This document shows, one piece after another, positions 25,617 through 34,194 of a stretch of 64,000 bases of DNA (positions are counted from its first letter, which is position 1; the number at the start of each line of letters is the position of its first letter). The translations under genes and the position numbers were made by a program. The notes beneath the pieces were generated by a model, which was not told the origin of the DNA, made no database searches, and saw only the letters and a list, made by a program, of their open reading frames with translations. Origin of the DNA: Sphingomonas sp. SORGH_AS_0950 (lineage in GTDB: Bacteria > Pseudomonadota > Alphaproteobacteria > Sphingomonadales > Sphingomonadaceae); the NCBI RefSeq assembly GCF_030818415.1, contig NZ_JAUTAE010000002.1:9559-73558 (forward strand). Direction: 5' to 3'.

Positions 25617-25742
25617 TGTATGGCTCAATGGCCGCCCTAAAGTTGAAACTCAATCAACATATTGAGAAAATGATTTTTTTGCCAGTCATTGTATGGCTCA
25701 ATGGCCGCCCTAAAGTTGAAACTCAATCAACATATTGAGAAA
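25597..25742. repeat. 73-bp tandem direct duplication
   Basis: 25597-25669 and 25670-25742 are the same 73-bp sequence back to back. The unit contains the start codon and leader of the minus-strand acyltransferase, so the gene has a second copy of its leader upstream. The right edge touches the IS5 remnant. Confidence 0.9.
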
Positions 25743-26065
25743 TCGCGGTTTTCCTGATTAACTTGCGTTTAGATTCGGGGGATTGGAGTATGGCGCTGTT
25801 TTGGTTGTCGGATGAGGCGTGGACGGCGATCGAGCCGCATCTGCCGAAGAACCAGCCCCGGCGCGCGGCAGGTAGAGATCGGCGGGTGATCTCGGGCATC
25901 GTGCATGTACTGAAGGTGGGCTGCCGCTGGGTGCGACTGCCCTGCCGATTACGGGCGATCCACGACGATCTACAACCGGTTCAATTGCTGGGCGCGCCGG
26001 GGCTTCTGGCTTAAGCTGCTCGACGCGCTGATGGGTGTAGGCGTGGTCACGAGGAGCACTGCGTC
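25743..26065 (+). pseudogene. IS5-family transposase fragment
   Basis: From about 25790 the plus strand encodes MALFWLSDEAWTAIEPHLPK and VISGIVHVLKVGCRW, the N-terminus of an IS5/IS427-type transposase. The frame breaks near 25940; after the break another frame continues STTIYNRFN and RRGFWLKLLDALM. It is then cut at about 26065 by the IS481 left end. Not functional. Confidence 0.8.
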
Positions 26066-26705
26066 TATTGATCCCGGCATTTGATGGTGCATCATCGGCG
26101 CAAGCCTGAAAGGATGCACTATGGGACAGGTTCTACACGGGAGCGCCCGCACGACAGAGGCAGTCCGTCGAGCGATACAACATAGTCAAGAAGGCCTGAG
26201 AACTCTGGCGAAGCGCTATGGCATCAACCAAAAGACCGTGGCGAAGTGGAAGAAGCGCACAGCAGTCAAGGATTTGCCGACCGGGCCGAAAGACCCGCAT
26301 TCGACGGTGCTGACCATTTAGGAGGAGGCTGTCATCGTTGCCTTCCGCCGGCATACGTTACTGCCGCTGGATGACTGCCTGTACGCGCTACAGGCGACGA
26401 TCCCACACCTCACACGCTCGTCGTTGCATCGCTGTCTACAGCGTCACGGGATCAGCCGTCTGCCCGAGGTCACCGGCGACAAGACCCCAAAGCGCAAGTT
26501 CAAGACCTACCCGATCGGCTATTTTCACATCGACATCGCCGAGGTCCAGACGGCCGAGGGCAAACTGCGGCTGTTCGTTGCAATCGACCGGACGAGTAAG
26601 TTCGCCTTCGTCGAACTGCATCAGGAAGGCGGCAAAATGATCGCGGCGCAGTTCCTGCGCAATCTGGTCGCGGCCGTGCCTACCGTATCCACATCGTGCT
26701 GACCG
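26066..26705 (+). pseudogene. IS481-family transposase remnant
   Basis: The left end resembles TATTGATCCCGGCATTTGATGG. The transposase begins at 26121 (MGQVLHGSARTTEAVRR, then an HTH TLAKRYGINQKTVAKW). An in-frame TAG at 26319-26321 interrupts it. The same frame continues EEAVIVAFRRHTLLPLDD, HRCLQRHGISRLPEV and the rve-type YFHIDIAEV to about 26690, where a second frameshift occurs before IVLTDN. The C-terminus is missing. Related copies are at 11188, 30820-34122 and 36838. Confidence 0.85.
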
Positions 26706-26924
26706 ACAACGTCCTATGTCGGGAAGCAGCGGCGGGTTTTGGCCAGCAGATATCCAAGCGCCGATAACCATCGGCGCGGCATGCATTCTGAGCCAGATGG
26801 CTCCCGCCGTCAACGGGATCGCTCCCTGCCATAGCAAACATAGGATCCAGCGGCACCGGGGCGGCCGTGGTCCTCACTGTCCTTAAAACGAGATACGCAC
26901 CCAGGTGGAAGGCCCGAACATTAT
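26706..26924. other. Junction region between IS remnants
   Basis: About 220 bp between the truncated IS481 and the IS110 remnant. It may include the non-coding end of the IS110 element. No gene or clear repeat is seen. Confidence 0.3.
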
Positions 26925-27983
26925 CTACAGGGTCGCCCGACGAGCGCCCTCACGGCACTTGGCTAGAGAGGGGGCCTTCCACCTGGCATCCGACCGTTCG
27001 AGGAACGGCCGGTACTCCGTCCCCGTCTTGACGACGGCGTGAGCCACGCGCGCCATCTTGGCGGTGAGCGCCGTCATCGCCTTGCGGCGACGGTCGGCAT
27101 TGTCCGCGTGCCCGGCAGTGTACTGTCCGAGCTTGTCGCGGAAGCTGTTGTCGCGCTGACGCGCGGCGACCTGGGCAGCCATCTAGAAGGTGCGGCGCAT
27201 GCGCGCGTTGCCGTACTTGGACAGCCTGGTGCGGCCTCGGAACGTGCCCGACTGACAGGTCGCGAGATCGAGGCCGCAAAACTTCCGGAACTGGCGATGA
27301 TGGTTGAAGCGCCGCAGATTACCGGCCTCCGCCAGGATGGTCAGCGCGTTGATGGGACCGATGCCCGGAATGTTGCGCAGCAGTTGGTAATCGACGTCAT
27401 CGGCGAGCCGGCTATGGGCCAGCCGCTCGATCGCGTCGCGCTGCTGGATGAGGTTGCGCCCCTGCGCGATGACCATGCGGAACATGGTGATGGCTGCTGA
27501 GTCTTCCGGCACCGGCAGTGCTGCCGAGGCGGACGCCGTCTCGTAGATGTCGTTGATGAGCCGTGCCTTGGAGACCTTGCGGCCGATAAGCGGCCAGGCC
27601 GCGGCCGAGAACGCCTCGCGGTCCAGGGCCGTGATGGTGGCCGGTGTCGGAAACCGCTCGATGAGCGCGAGAAACCAGTCGGACCGACTATTGCCTGCGA
27701 AGCGGGCGATCTCGGGGAAGTACAGTGGCAGGTAGTGGGTCAGAATCCGGTGCCAGGTCTGCGTCTTCATCCGAGAGATCGTCTCGTGGGTCTTCGAGAT
27801 CTCCTGCAGGTCATTGATGCCCGCAGCGAGCGGGTCGACGTAGCGCTGCGTCGCGCCGATCCGCAGCATGTGCAGGATGACTTGCGCGTCCTTGGTGTCG
27901 TTCTTATCCCAGCCGTTGTGCAGCGCCTCGCGCGTTCGGGCGAGCGCCACCGACGAGATGAGGCGCAGCTCGAACTGAGAAGC
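26925..27983 (-). pseudogene. IS110-family transposase, truncated, with nonsense codon
   Basis: The minus strand encodes the middle and C-terminus of an IS110 transposase (GWDKNDTKDAQVILHMLRIG, then the Transposase_20 motif RNIPGIGPINALTILAEAG and FRKFCGLDLATCQSGTFRG). The N-terminal DEDD part is missing; the fragment joins the 3' end of the Wzy-like gene at about 27983. A TAG at 27183-27185 splits it, the frame continuing MAAQVAARQRDNSFRDKLG. Not functional. Confidence 0.85.
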
Positions 27984-27993
27984 CCCTAGTTTT

Positions 27994-29073
27994 CTAGGCG
28001 TTCCTGTCGATTTTCTGGCGAAACACGCTGTCCCACATGGCCAAGCTGGAGGCAAGCAACAGAATCGCGGTACTGGCGTGTCTCAGATAGCTGCCAAGAT
28101 CGGGTTCGAAGATCGTAATGACAACGATATGTGCAAAAAACAGCGAAGACGGCCAGGATACGATTCGGTTGGCGCTGCGCATTCCGGAAAAGGAAAGCCA
28201 AAAGTATATGCAAACATTCAGGAAAAGGAAAATGTTGTTTGGTGCCAATCTATCAAAAGGAAGGTTGAGCCGAAAGGCGGCGTAAAAGAAATTTGCGATG
28301 AACGAAAATACGCCGTTGGGTTCAACAAGATTTAGGAATGCGCTTCGATTTCCTTCACCGGCGAATCCGGCACGTGCCATATTCACCATATCTCTTTGCA
28401 TTTGAAGGGTGTCGTATACCTCCTTGGGAACGAGCGCCATGACGATCGGAATCGCGACCAAAAGCACCATTCGCCACGAAATTGGTGCTTCTATGAACAG
28501 AAGAAGGAAAAGCCATACCGGAATAATCAGCAGATAATATTGCCGGAATATCACGGCATAGGCGGCGTAAAACAGGGTTACGCCCGCCACTTTTACCCAC
28601 ACAGAAACACGCCCGCGGGTCAGGAGAAATGTTGCCGCGATCGCGAGTGGGATCGTAAACGTGTCTTTCACGAAGAACGGCAGATACAAGCTCAATGGCG
28701 CCAGAAGCATAAAGCCGGCGATTGCCAGCATGCGCGGCATTCGCAGCCACCACAGGAACATGGCGATCAGGACACCACCGAAACCGAAAAGGATTAGATT
28801 GCGCAGGCCAGCATTGGTGTGGGCGTAGATGAGCGACATGAAGCCATAGCCGTCGAACGCCTCGGGCGAGTCCGCGCTTCCCGCCATCGTCGCCACTGTC
28901 TCGGCGTCGCCGGCCTGGAGGGGAAACAATATGGGGACGACGATGATGGCAGCGATCAGCAACGCTCCGGACAGAACGATCGCCAGGTTGCGTGGCCAAA
29001 GCGGCCATGCCCGTACGTGACGGACAACATTCCTGGCGGATCGATGGGGGTGTATCGGGGTGGACATCGTCAT
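27994..29073 (-). CDS. Polytopic membrane protein, possible Wzy polymerase
   Basis: 359 aa (a second ATG at 29067 is possible), about nine hydrophobic segments. Notable segments: PFFVKDTFTIPLAIAATFLL, VIFRQYYLLIIPVW and a late periplasmic FEPDLGSYLRHASTAIL. The layout resembles small O-antigen/EPS polymerases, but no diagnostic domain is evident, so the assignment is from context (flippase next door, divergent). The stop lies about 10 bp from the truncated IS110 copy, so the natural C-terminus may have been changed by that insertion. Lower GC than the replicon backbone. Confidence 0.6.
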   Translation of the reverse strand: MTMSTPIHPHRSARNVVRHVRAWPLWPRNLAIVLSGALLIAAIIVVPILFPLQAGDAETVATMAGSADSPEAFDGYGFMSLIYAHTNAGLRNLILFGFGGVLIAMFLWWLRMPRMLAIAGFMLLAPLSLYLPFFVKDTFTIPLAIAATFLLTRGRVSVWVKVAGVTLFYAAYAVIFRQYYLLIIPVWLFLLLFIEAPISWRMVLLVAIPIVMALVPKEVYDTLQMQRDMVNMARAGFAGEGNRSAFLNLVEPNGVFSFIANFFYAAFRLNLPFDRLAPNNIFLFLNVCIYFWLSFSGMRSANRIVSWPSSLFFAHIVVITIFEPDLGSYLRHASTAILLLASSLAMWDSVFRQKIDRNA

Positions 29074-29465
29074 TCTGCATCGTCCGGGAAAACAATGAAA
29101 TTCCGGTTGCCGCTCAGGTGGCGCATGACAAGCTGCGACATGGCGAGGCCCTGGGGTAAGGCCCTTATGGGAAAAGCGGAATCACCCGTGCAAGACATCA
29201 TTCTTCCCTTAAAGCGAACCGCCACATCATAGCACTGACGTCCTTAGCGCGCCCATGGCCTATTCAGGAAGCCAGGAAAAACGCCGGCTTAGCGATCACC
29301 GCCGGTCCCTTCTCGATCACGCTTTCTTTTTTGCCGAAAATGCCTACATGCAGGCGCCGTATTCGCGGATCATGGGCATGATCGGTCCATCTCATCTTTT
29401 CGCATCCCCACCTGTCACAAAACCGACGCTCATCTCAAAAATTGAGGTTCCGGCTGGAGGAATCA
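29074..29465. other. Divergent intergenic region
   Basis: About 390 bp between the divergent Wzy-like and flippase genes. It is AT-richer than the backbone and presumably carries both promoters. I see no clear hexamer pair or operator. Confidence 0.35.
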
Positions 29466-30818
29466 GTGTTTTTTCGAAAATTTTCGAAGTTCAATCCTTC
29501 ATCATCTGTTTCCTACTTTCTATATTCGAGAGTATGGCAGGTCGTATCTTTTTCTGTGAACCTCGTCCTGATAACGACTGTATTTCGTCCTGTTGAACAG
29601 GGTTTCTATTACGCATTTTTGAACTTCATCGCCTATATGACGCTGGCAGAGTTCGGATTCAATTTCCTGCTTACCCAATTTATGAGCCATGAATGGGTCA
29701 ACGTACAGGTCATCGATGGATGCGTACATGCTCCCGATCGCACCAAGGCACGCCTCGCCTCTCTTTTGCGCGTTGCCTCGATCTGGACATCGTTCATGAT
29801 CGCCGCATCGATATTGGTGATCGGCGTGGGCGGGTGGGTGTTTTTCCGTACGTCCCCAAATGCCAATACGCTGACGTGGCAAATGCCCTGGGCGCTTCTG
29901 GTCCTGGCGATTTCGACGAACCTGATCGTCTATACGTTGCGCGCAATCTTGGAAGGCATGGACCTGATGCATCTGTCGCAGCGAGCGGCCTTCATTGCGA
30001 CCGCGCTGTCGTGCATCGTCCTTTGGACCGCAATGACATGCGGGCTGGGCCTTTACTCGCTCGCACTGTCCCAGGCCTGCGTGTCGGTGGTGCTACTGGC
30101 GCTGTATGTTCCGCCACTTCTGCCGATCCTACGCCTCCACGGAACGAAGACGGCCGGCCATAACGTCATCAGCTGGTGGCGGGATGTGTGGCCCGTGCAG
30201 TGGAAGATCGGTGTGAGTTGGATCGCGAACTTGATCATCAACCAGTCGTTCGTGCCGTTCATCTTTCACTATCAGGGTGCAATTGAAGGCGGACGGGTCG
30301 GCATTCTCATCCAGGCCTATTCCTTCGCCAACATGGCGGGGCAGGCCTGGCTGCAAACCTCGATGCCGAAACTCGCGCAACTCTGGGCACGCGATGATGT
30401 CGAAGGTCTTCGTCGCATCGCCAGCCGCATCGTCCTGAAATCCACTGCCTTCACTTTTACGATTGGGGCGGCCGCCCTTGTCGCCGTCGCCTTGGTGAAG
30501 ATTATGCTTCCCTTTTATGGGCAGCGCATCGGCAATCTTTCCGCGCTGGCATTTCTGATGGCGAGCTGCGTTGCCTTTCAGGCCATCAACGTTTTCTCCT
30601 ATGCCGTGCGGGCCAACAAACGTGAGCCGTTCATTTGGCAGAACATCGTCTTCGCTATGTTGATTGCCACCAACAATTTTATGCTGTCGAGAGTGTCGAG
30701 CACGATAATGTTTGCCGGATTTCTCGCTGTTATCCTGTTTGCCATCATACCTTGGGTGCACAGCATCTGGCGGCGGGAAACTCAACTTCCCTCGCACAAT
30801 GCGAGGCGAACGGCTTAG
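29466..30818 (+). CDS. Wzx-like polysaccharide flippase
   Basis: 450 aa from GTG 29466, chosen because GGAGG (29455-29459) is at ideal distance; a TTG at 29442 would be upstream of that site. About twelve hydrophobic segments begin with SYFLYSRVWQVVSFSVNLVL. An early LAEFGFNFLLTQF and a central WPVQWKIGVSWIANLIINQ match the MATE/Wzx (RfbX) pattern. It should move the lipid-linked repeat unit across the inner membrane. The stop is next to the end of the nested IS481 element. Confidence 0.82.
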   Translation: MFFRKFSKFNPSSSVSYFLYSRVWQVVSFSVNLVLITTVFRPVEQGFYYAFLNFIAYMTLAEFGFNFLLTQFMSHEWVNVQVIDGCVHAPDRTKARLASLLRVASIWTSFMIAASILVIGVGGWVFFRTSPNANTLTWQMPWALLVLAISTNLIVYTLRAILEGMDLMHLSQRAAFIATALSCIVLWTAMTCGLGLYSLALSQACVSVVLLALYVPPLLPILRLHGTKTAGHNVISWWRDVWPVQWKIGVSWIANLIINQSFVPFIFHYQGAIEGGRVGILIQAYSFANMAGQAWLQTSMPKLAQLWARDDVEGLRRIASRIVLKSTAFTFTIGAAALVAVALVKIMLPFYGQRIGNLSALAFLMASCVAFQAINVFSYAVRANKREPFIWQNIVFAMLIATNNFMLSRVSSTIMFAGFLAVILFAIIPWVHSIWRRETQLPSHNARRTA

Positions 30819-31195
30819 GTGTTCAGTCCCGGCATCTGGTGGATCGGGTCGACGATGAACCGGTCTGGCTCTGACGTCCAGATCTTAGCGATGTATTCGT
30901 AGGGTGTGAGCCTGCTGAGCGTCTTGAGCCGGCGGGCAAAGTTATAGGCGGCCATTAAGTCGGCGAGGTGCGTCCGGAGCTGGTCGTGGCTCTCGTAGTG
31001 GAAGCGTTTGACGGTCGCCTCCTTGATGGTGCGGTTCATCCGCTCGACCTGTCCGTTGGTCCAAGGATGGTTCGGTTTGGTGAGCCGGTGCTCGATGTCG
31101 TTTGCCTCGCAGATGATGTCGAAGCGCATTTGGCGGGACCAGGCGGTTTTCCGGTTGCGGGGCTGCTCAGCTGTACGCCTGTCAGCCTTGCCGAC

Positions 31196-32249
31196 TAGAG
31201 CGGATTCTGATCAGTCTGGATCATAACCACAGGAGGTGAAGTAGTTGGCGCATTCCTGTGGTTGGAACAGATCGACCAACCTGCCGATGAGGGACCACAA
31301 GCCCGACACGGTGCGTTCGCCGGCCCTGCGCAGCATAGCCTTGAGGCGGGCGAAGGCCTTCTCGATCGGGTTGAAGTCGGGACTGTAGGGCGGGAGAAAC
31401 ATGAGGCGGGCGCCTGCGGCTTCGATGGCTTCACGGACGCCGGCACGCTTGTGGCTGGACAGGTTGTCCATGATGACCACGTCGCCGCGTCCGAGGTCGG
31501 GCACGAGAACCTGTCGGACGTAGGCCTCGAACCAGTCGCCGTTGATCGGGCCGTCGAGCACCATCGGCGCGATCATGCCGGTCATGCGCAGGCCAGCGAC
31601 CAGCGTGGTCGTCTTGCGATGACCATGTGGGTAACCCATCCGCAGCCGCTCGCCCCGCCGGCAGCGGCCGTGGCTGCGGGTCATATTGGTCGCCGTCCAG
31701 GTCTCGTCGATGAAGACGAGCCGCGCAGGGTCGAGGTCGAGCTGGCCATCAAACCAGTCCTCACGCGCACTCAGGACGTCGGCGCGATCCTGCTCGATCG
31801 CATGCCCGGTCTTTTTTTGCGCGTGATCCCGTGACGGGCAAAGAAGCGGTGCAGCGTCGAGATCGCCACCGTCACGCCCGCCTGACCCAGCTCGCGACGC
31901 AGCTCGTCCAGCGTGATGTCGCGACGCGCTTCGTGCAGCGCCAGGATCGTGGGCGCATGCGCTTCGATCCGCCGCGACCGCGTGTCCCCGCCCTGCGGCT
32001 TGGCGGCATAGGTGCCCGTGCTGCGGCGCTGGTCGTGCCACCGGATCACCGTCGCGGCCGCCACACCGAACCGCACCGCCGCAGCCCGGCAACTCATCCC
32101 CTCGTCAACCGCGGCCAGCGCTCGCGATCGTAGATCCATCGACAACGGCTTGCCCATCAATGCCGGCCTCCATCCAGCCAGCACCGTGAATCAGATCAGC
32201 TCGGCCATGGGAATCCCCCGTCGACTCAGGTCGGCCGGAAAACGCTCTA
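31196..32249 (-). mobile_element. IS630-family element
   Basis: Bounded by CTAG at both ends (31195-31198 and 32247-32250), consistent with insertion at and duplication of TA. The ends share CTAGAGCG. It sits inside the IS481 transposase between codons for TQL and VGK, whose reading frame resumes on the other side. Confidence 0.8.
31211..32157 (-). CDS. IS630-family transposase (two frames)
   Basis: The first frame (start 32157) encodes the HTH part: LRSRALAAVDEGMSCRAAA, AATVIRW and LHRFFARHGITRKK. It meets an A7 run on the coding strand (plus-strand T7 at 31812-31818). The second frame continues through the DDE domain: LVFIDETWTATNM, VIMDNLSSHKRAGV and PPYSPDFNPIEKAFARLK (third acid E), ending at 31211. 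The A7 slip site fits programmed frameshifting, common in IS630, so the transposase may be active. Confidence 0.8.
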
Positions 32250-32491
32250 GTTGAGTGACCGCGAACTTGCTCGTGCGGTCTATGCCGACGAACAGGTAGA
32301 GCTTGCCTTGGGTAGTCTGCACTTCGGCAATATCGATGTGGAAGAAGCCGATCGGGTAGCGTTTGAAGCGTTGCCGCTTCGGTTTGTCGCCTTCGATGTC
32401 CGGCAGGCGGGAGATCCCGTGCCGCTCCAGGCATCGGTGCAGCGCGGAGCGCGTCAGATGCGGGAGCGACGGTTGCAGGGCGTAGAGGCAG

Positions 32492-32514
32492 TCCCCCGCC
32501 TACGCGGGGGCAGG
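32492..32514. repeat. Small GC-rich hairpin insert in IS481 transposase
   Basis: CCCCCGCCTACGCGGGGG forms a short stem-loop and breaks the transposase between FRRHTLLQL-like and CLYALQ-like codons, as judged from the related copy at 26340. It resembles REP-type repeats common in this group. Confidence 0.65.
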
Positions 32515-32725
32515 CCAGCTGCAGCAGCGTGTCGCCGGAACGCCACAACCATTGCCTCCTCGGCCTCGGACAGGGTTATCGAATGAGGGGCCTTCAGGTC
32601 CTCGACCGTCGCCCTCTTACGCCACTTCGCGACCGTCTCGGGGTGATCCTGAGCTGGCCCCCATTTCGACCGGACGGATTCAAGCCTAAGAAGGAGGCTT
32701 GGGGCTATCCCCTAAGCATAGGCTT

Positions 32726-33103
32726 ATGTCCGTGTCCGAAATCATCACCGACGGCGGTCGTCGCCGTCACTGGAGCACGCCTGAGAAGCTGAGGATCGTC
32801 GAGGAGACGCTCGATGGTCGCGAGAGCATATCGGTGGTGGCACGCCGCAACGGCGTGGCGCCGAACCTGCTGTACCGCTGGCGGCGGCTGATGCTGGAGG
32901 GCGGGAGCGTCGCGGTCGCCGGCGACGACGACGTGACCAGCAATCGCCAGGTCCGCGAGATGGAGACCCGCATCCGCGAACTGGAGCGCCAGCTCGGCCG
33001 CAAGACGCTGGAGGTCGAGATCCTGAAGGAGGCGCTGGAGCGCTCACGCCCAAAAAAAGCGAGCTTGCTCATGCACTCGCCGTTGCCGGAGACTATCCGG
33101 TGA
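32726..33103 (+). CDS. IS3-family transposase OrfA
   Basis: 125 aa; a start at 32699 is also open. Transposase_8 HTH: WSTPEKLRIVEETLDGRESI and VARRNGVAPNLLYRWRRL, followed by a leucine-zipper-like REMETRIRELERQLGRK. An A7 run (33052-33058) near its end allows a -1 shift into the orfB frame, giving OrfAB. The stop overlaps the orfB GTG as GTGA. Confidence 0.9.
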   Translation: MSVSEIITDGGRRRHWSTPEKLRIVEETLDGRESISVVARRNGVAPNLLYRWRRLMLEGGSVAVAGDDDVTSNRQVREMETRIRELERQLGRKTLEVEILKEALERSRPKKASLLMHSPLPETIR

Positions 33104-33933
33104 GCCTGGTCGCCAAGACGCTCGGGGTCGGGCGCTCGACGGTGTACGACCGCCTGACCGGCCGCACCCGGACGCGCGGGCCGTACGCCAAGGCCGACGA
33201 CGCGGACCTGCTGCCCCGCATACGCCAGATCGCCGCGCAGCGGCCCACCTACGGCTACCGCCGCATCGCGGCAGTCCTCAATCGACAGCAACGCGCCGAA
33301 GGACTGGCGCCGGTCAATCACAAGCGCGTCTATCGCATCATGGCCGCGGACCGCCTGCTGCTGGCGCGGCGCTACACCGAGCGGGCCGACTATGGCCATG
33401 ACGGCGTCGTGGTGGCGATCCGCTCGAACCTGCGCTGGTGCTCGGACGGCTTCGAGTTCACCTGCTGGAACGGCGAGGTCGTGCGCGGCGCCTTCATCAT
33501 CGACGCCCATGACCGCGAGATCATCGCCTGGCGCGCGATCGCCAATGCGGGCATCAGCGGCTCGGACGTGCGCGACATCATGCTGGAAGCCGTGGAAACC
33601 CGCTTCGGCGGTATGCGCGCGCCCGTGCCGGTCGAGATGCTGTCCGATAACGGCTCGGCCTATACTGCCCGCGAAACACGCACCTTTGCCCGGCAGCTGG
33701 GCCTCAAACCCTGCTTCACGCCCGTTCGCAGCCCGCAGTCCAACGGCATCTCGGAGGCCTTCGTTCATACCCTCAAGCGCGATTACGTCCGCGTCTCGCC
33801 GCTGCCTGATGCTCCCACCGCGTTGACATCGCTTGCCGGATGGATCGAGGACTACAACGACAACCACCCCCATTCAGGGCTCAAAATGCGTTCACCGCGC
33901 GAACATCGCGCACTGGTTTCTGCAACCGCCTGA
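33100..33933 (+). CDS. IS3-family transposase OrfB (DDE integrase)
   Basis: 277 aa from GTG 33100. The same frame is open upstream to the A7 run, so most active product is probably the OrfAB fusion. HTH_21 segment PTYGYRRIAAVLN. The rve DDE domain has FIIDAHDREIIAW (first region), LSDNGSAYTA (second D) and SPQSNGISEAFVHTLKRD (E). Apparently intact. Confidence 0.9.
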   Translation: MSLVAKTLGVGRSTVYDRLTGRTRTRGPYAKADDADLLPRIRQIAAQRPTYGYRRIAAVLNRQQRAEGLAPVNHKRVYRIMAADRLLLARRYTERADYGHDGVVVAIRSNLRWCSDGFEFTCWNGEVVRGAFIIDAHDREIIAWRAIANAGISGSDVRDIMLEAVETRFGGMRAPVPVEMLSDNGSAYTARETRTFARQLGLKPCFTPVRSPQSNGISEAFVHTLKRDYVRVSPLPDAPTALTSLAGWIEDYNDNHPHSGLKMRSPREHRALVSATA

Positions 33934-34194
33934 ATCCGTCCGGTGAAACGGGGGCCAGATCAGATCCCCAACTCACGGCTCAGCGTCACGAGCGAAGCTT
34001 GGCGTGCTGTATTGCTGCTCGGACGGCGTGCGTGGTCGTGGCGCTTCCGTGACGTACCTGACCCATACGGCATCCTTCCTTTCCAACGAAGGGATCGCAC
34101 CATCAAACCGTGGGACCAAACACTTCACGTCGTCGCTTTCGCCTGTATCATGATGAAACAAGCTACCGCACTCGCCGTAAGTTCATAGCAACCT

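Larger units (their letters stand above)
32650..33962 (+). mobile_element. IS3-family element, intact, with 5-bp target duplication
   Basis: Imperfect terminal inverted repeats: left 32650-32682 and right 33931-33962, the latter in reverse complement beginning TGATCTGGCCCCCGTTTCA. Direct repeats GATCC flank it (32645-32649 and 33963-33967). It interrupts the IS481 transposase between codons for GI and PET. The intact ends and duplication show a recent insertion. Confidence 0.92.
30820..34122 (-). mobile_element. IS481-family element with nested IS630 and IS3
   Basis: Ends TGTTCAGTCCCGGCATCTGG (30820) and, on the minus strand, TGTTTGGTCCCACGGTTTGA (34122) resemble each other. Transposase pieces in order: start MGQVRHGSATTTHAVR (34066) with an early 1-nt frameshift; TVAKWRK and VVAFRRH (to about 32530); HRCLERHGISRLPD and FFHIDIAEV (to 32251); and the C-terminal MRFDIICEANDIEHRL to a stop at 30815. 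An IS3 element (32650-33962) and an IS630 element (31196-32249) interrupt it. A hairpin insert lies at about 32492. The junction TAEQPRN suggests an internal deletion of about 30 codons. Confidence 0.85.
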
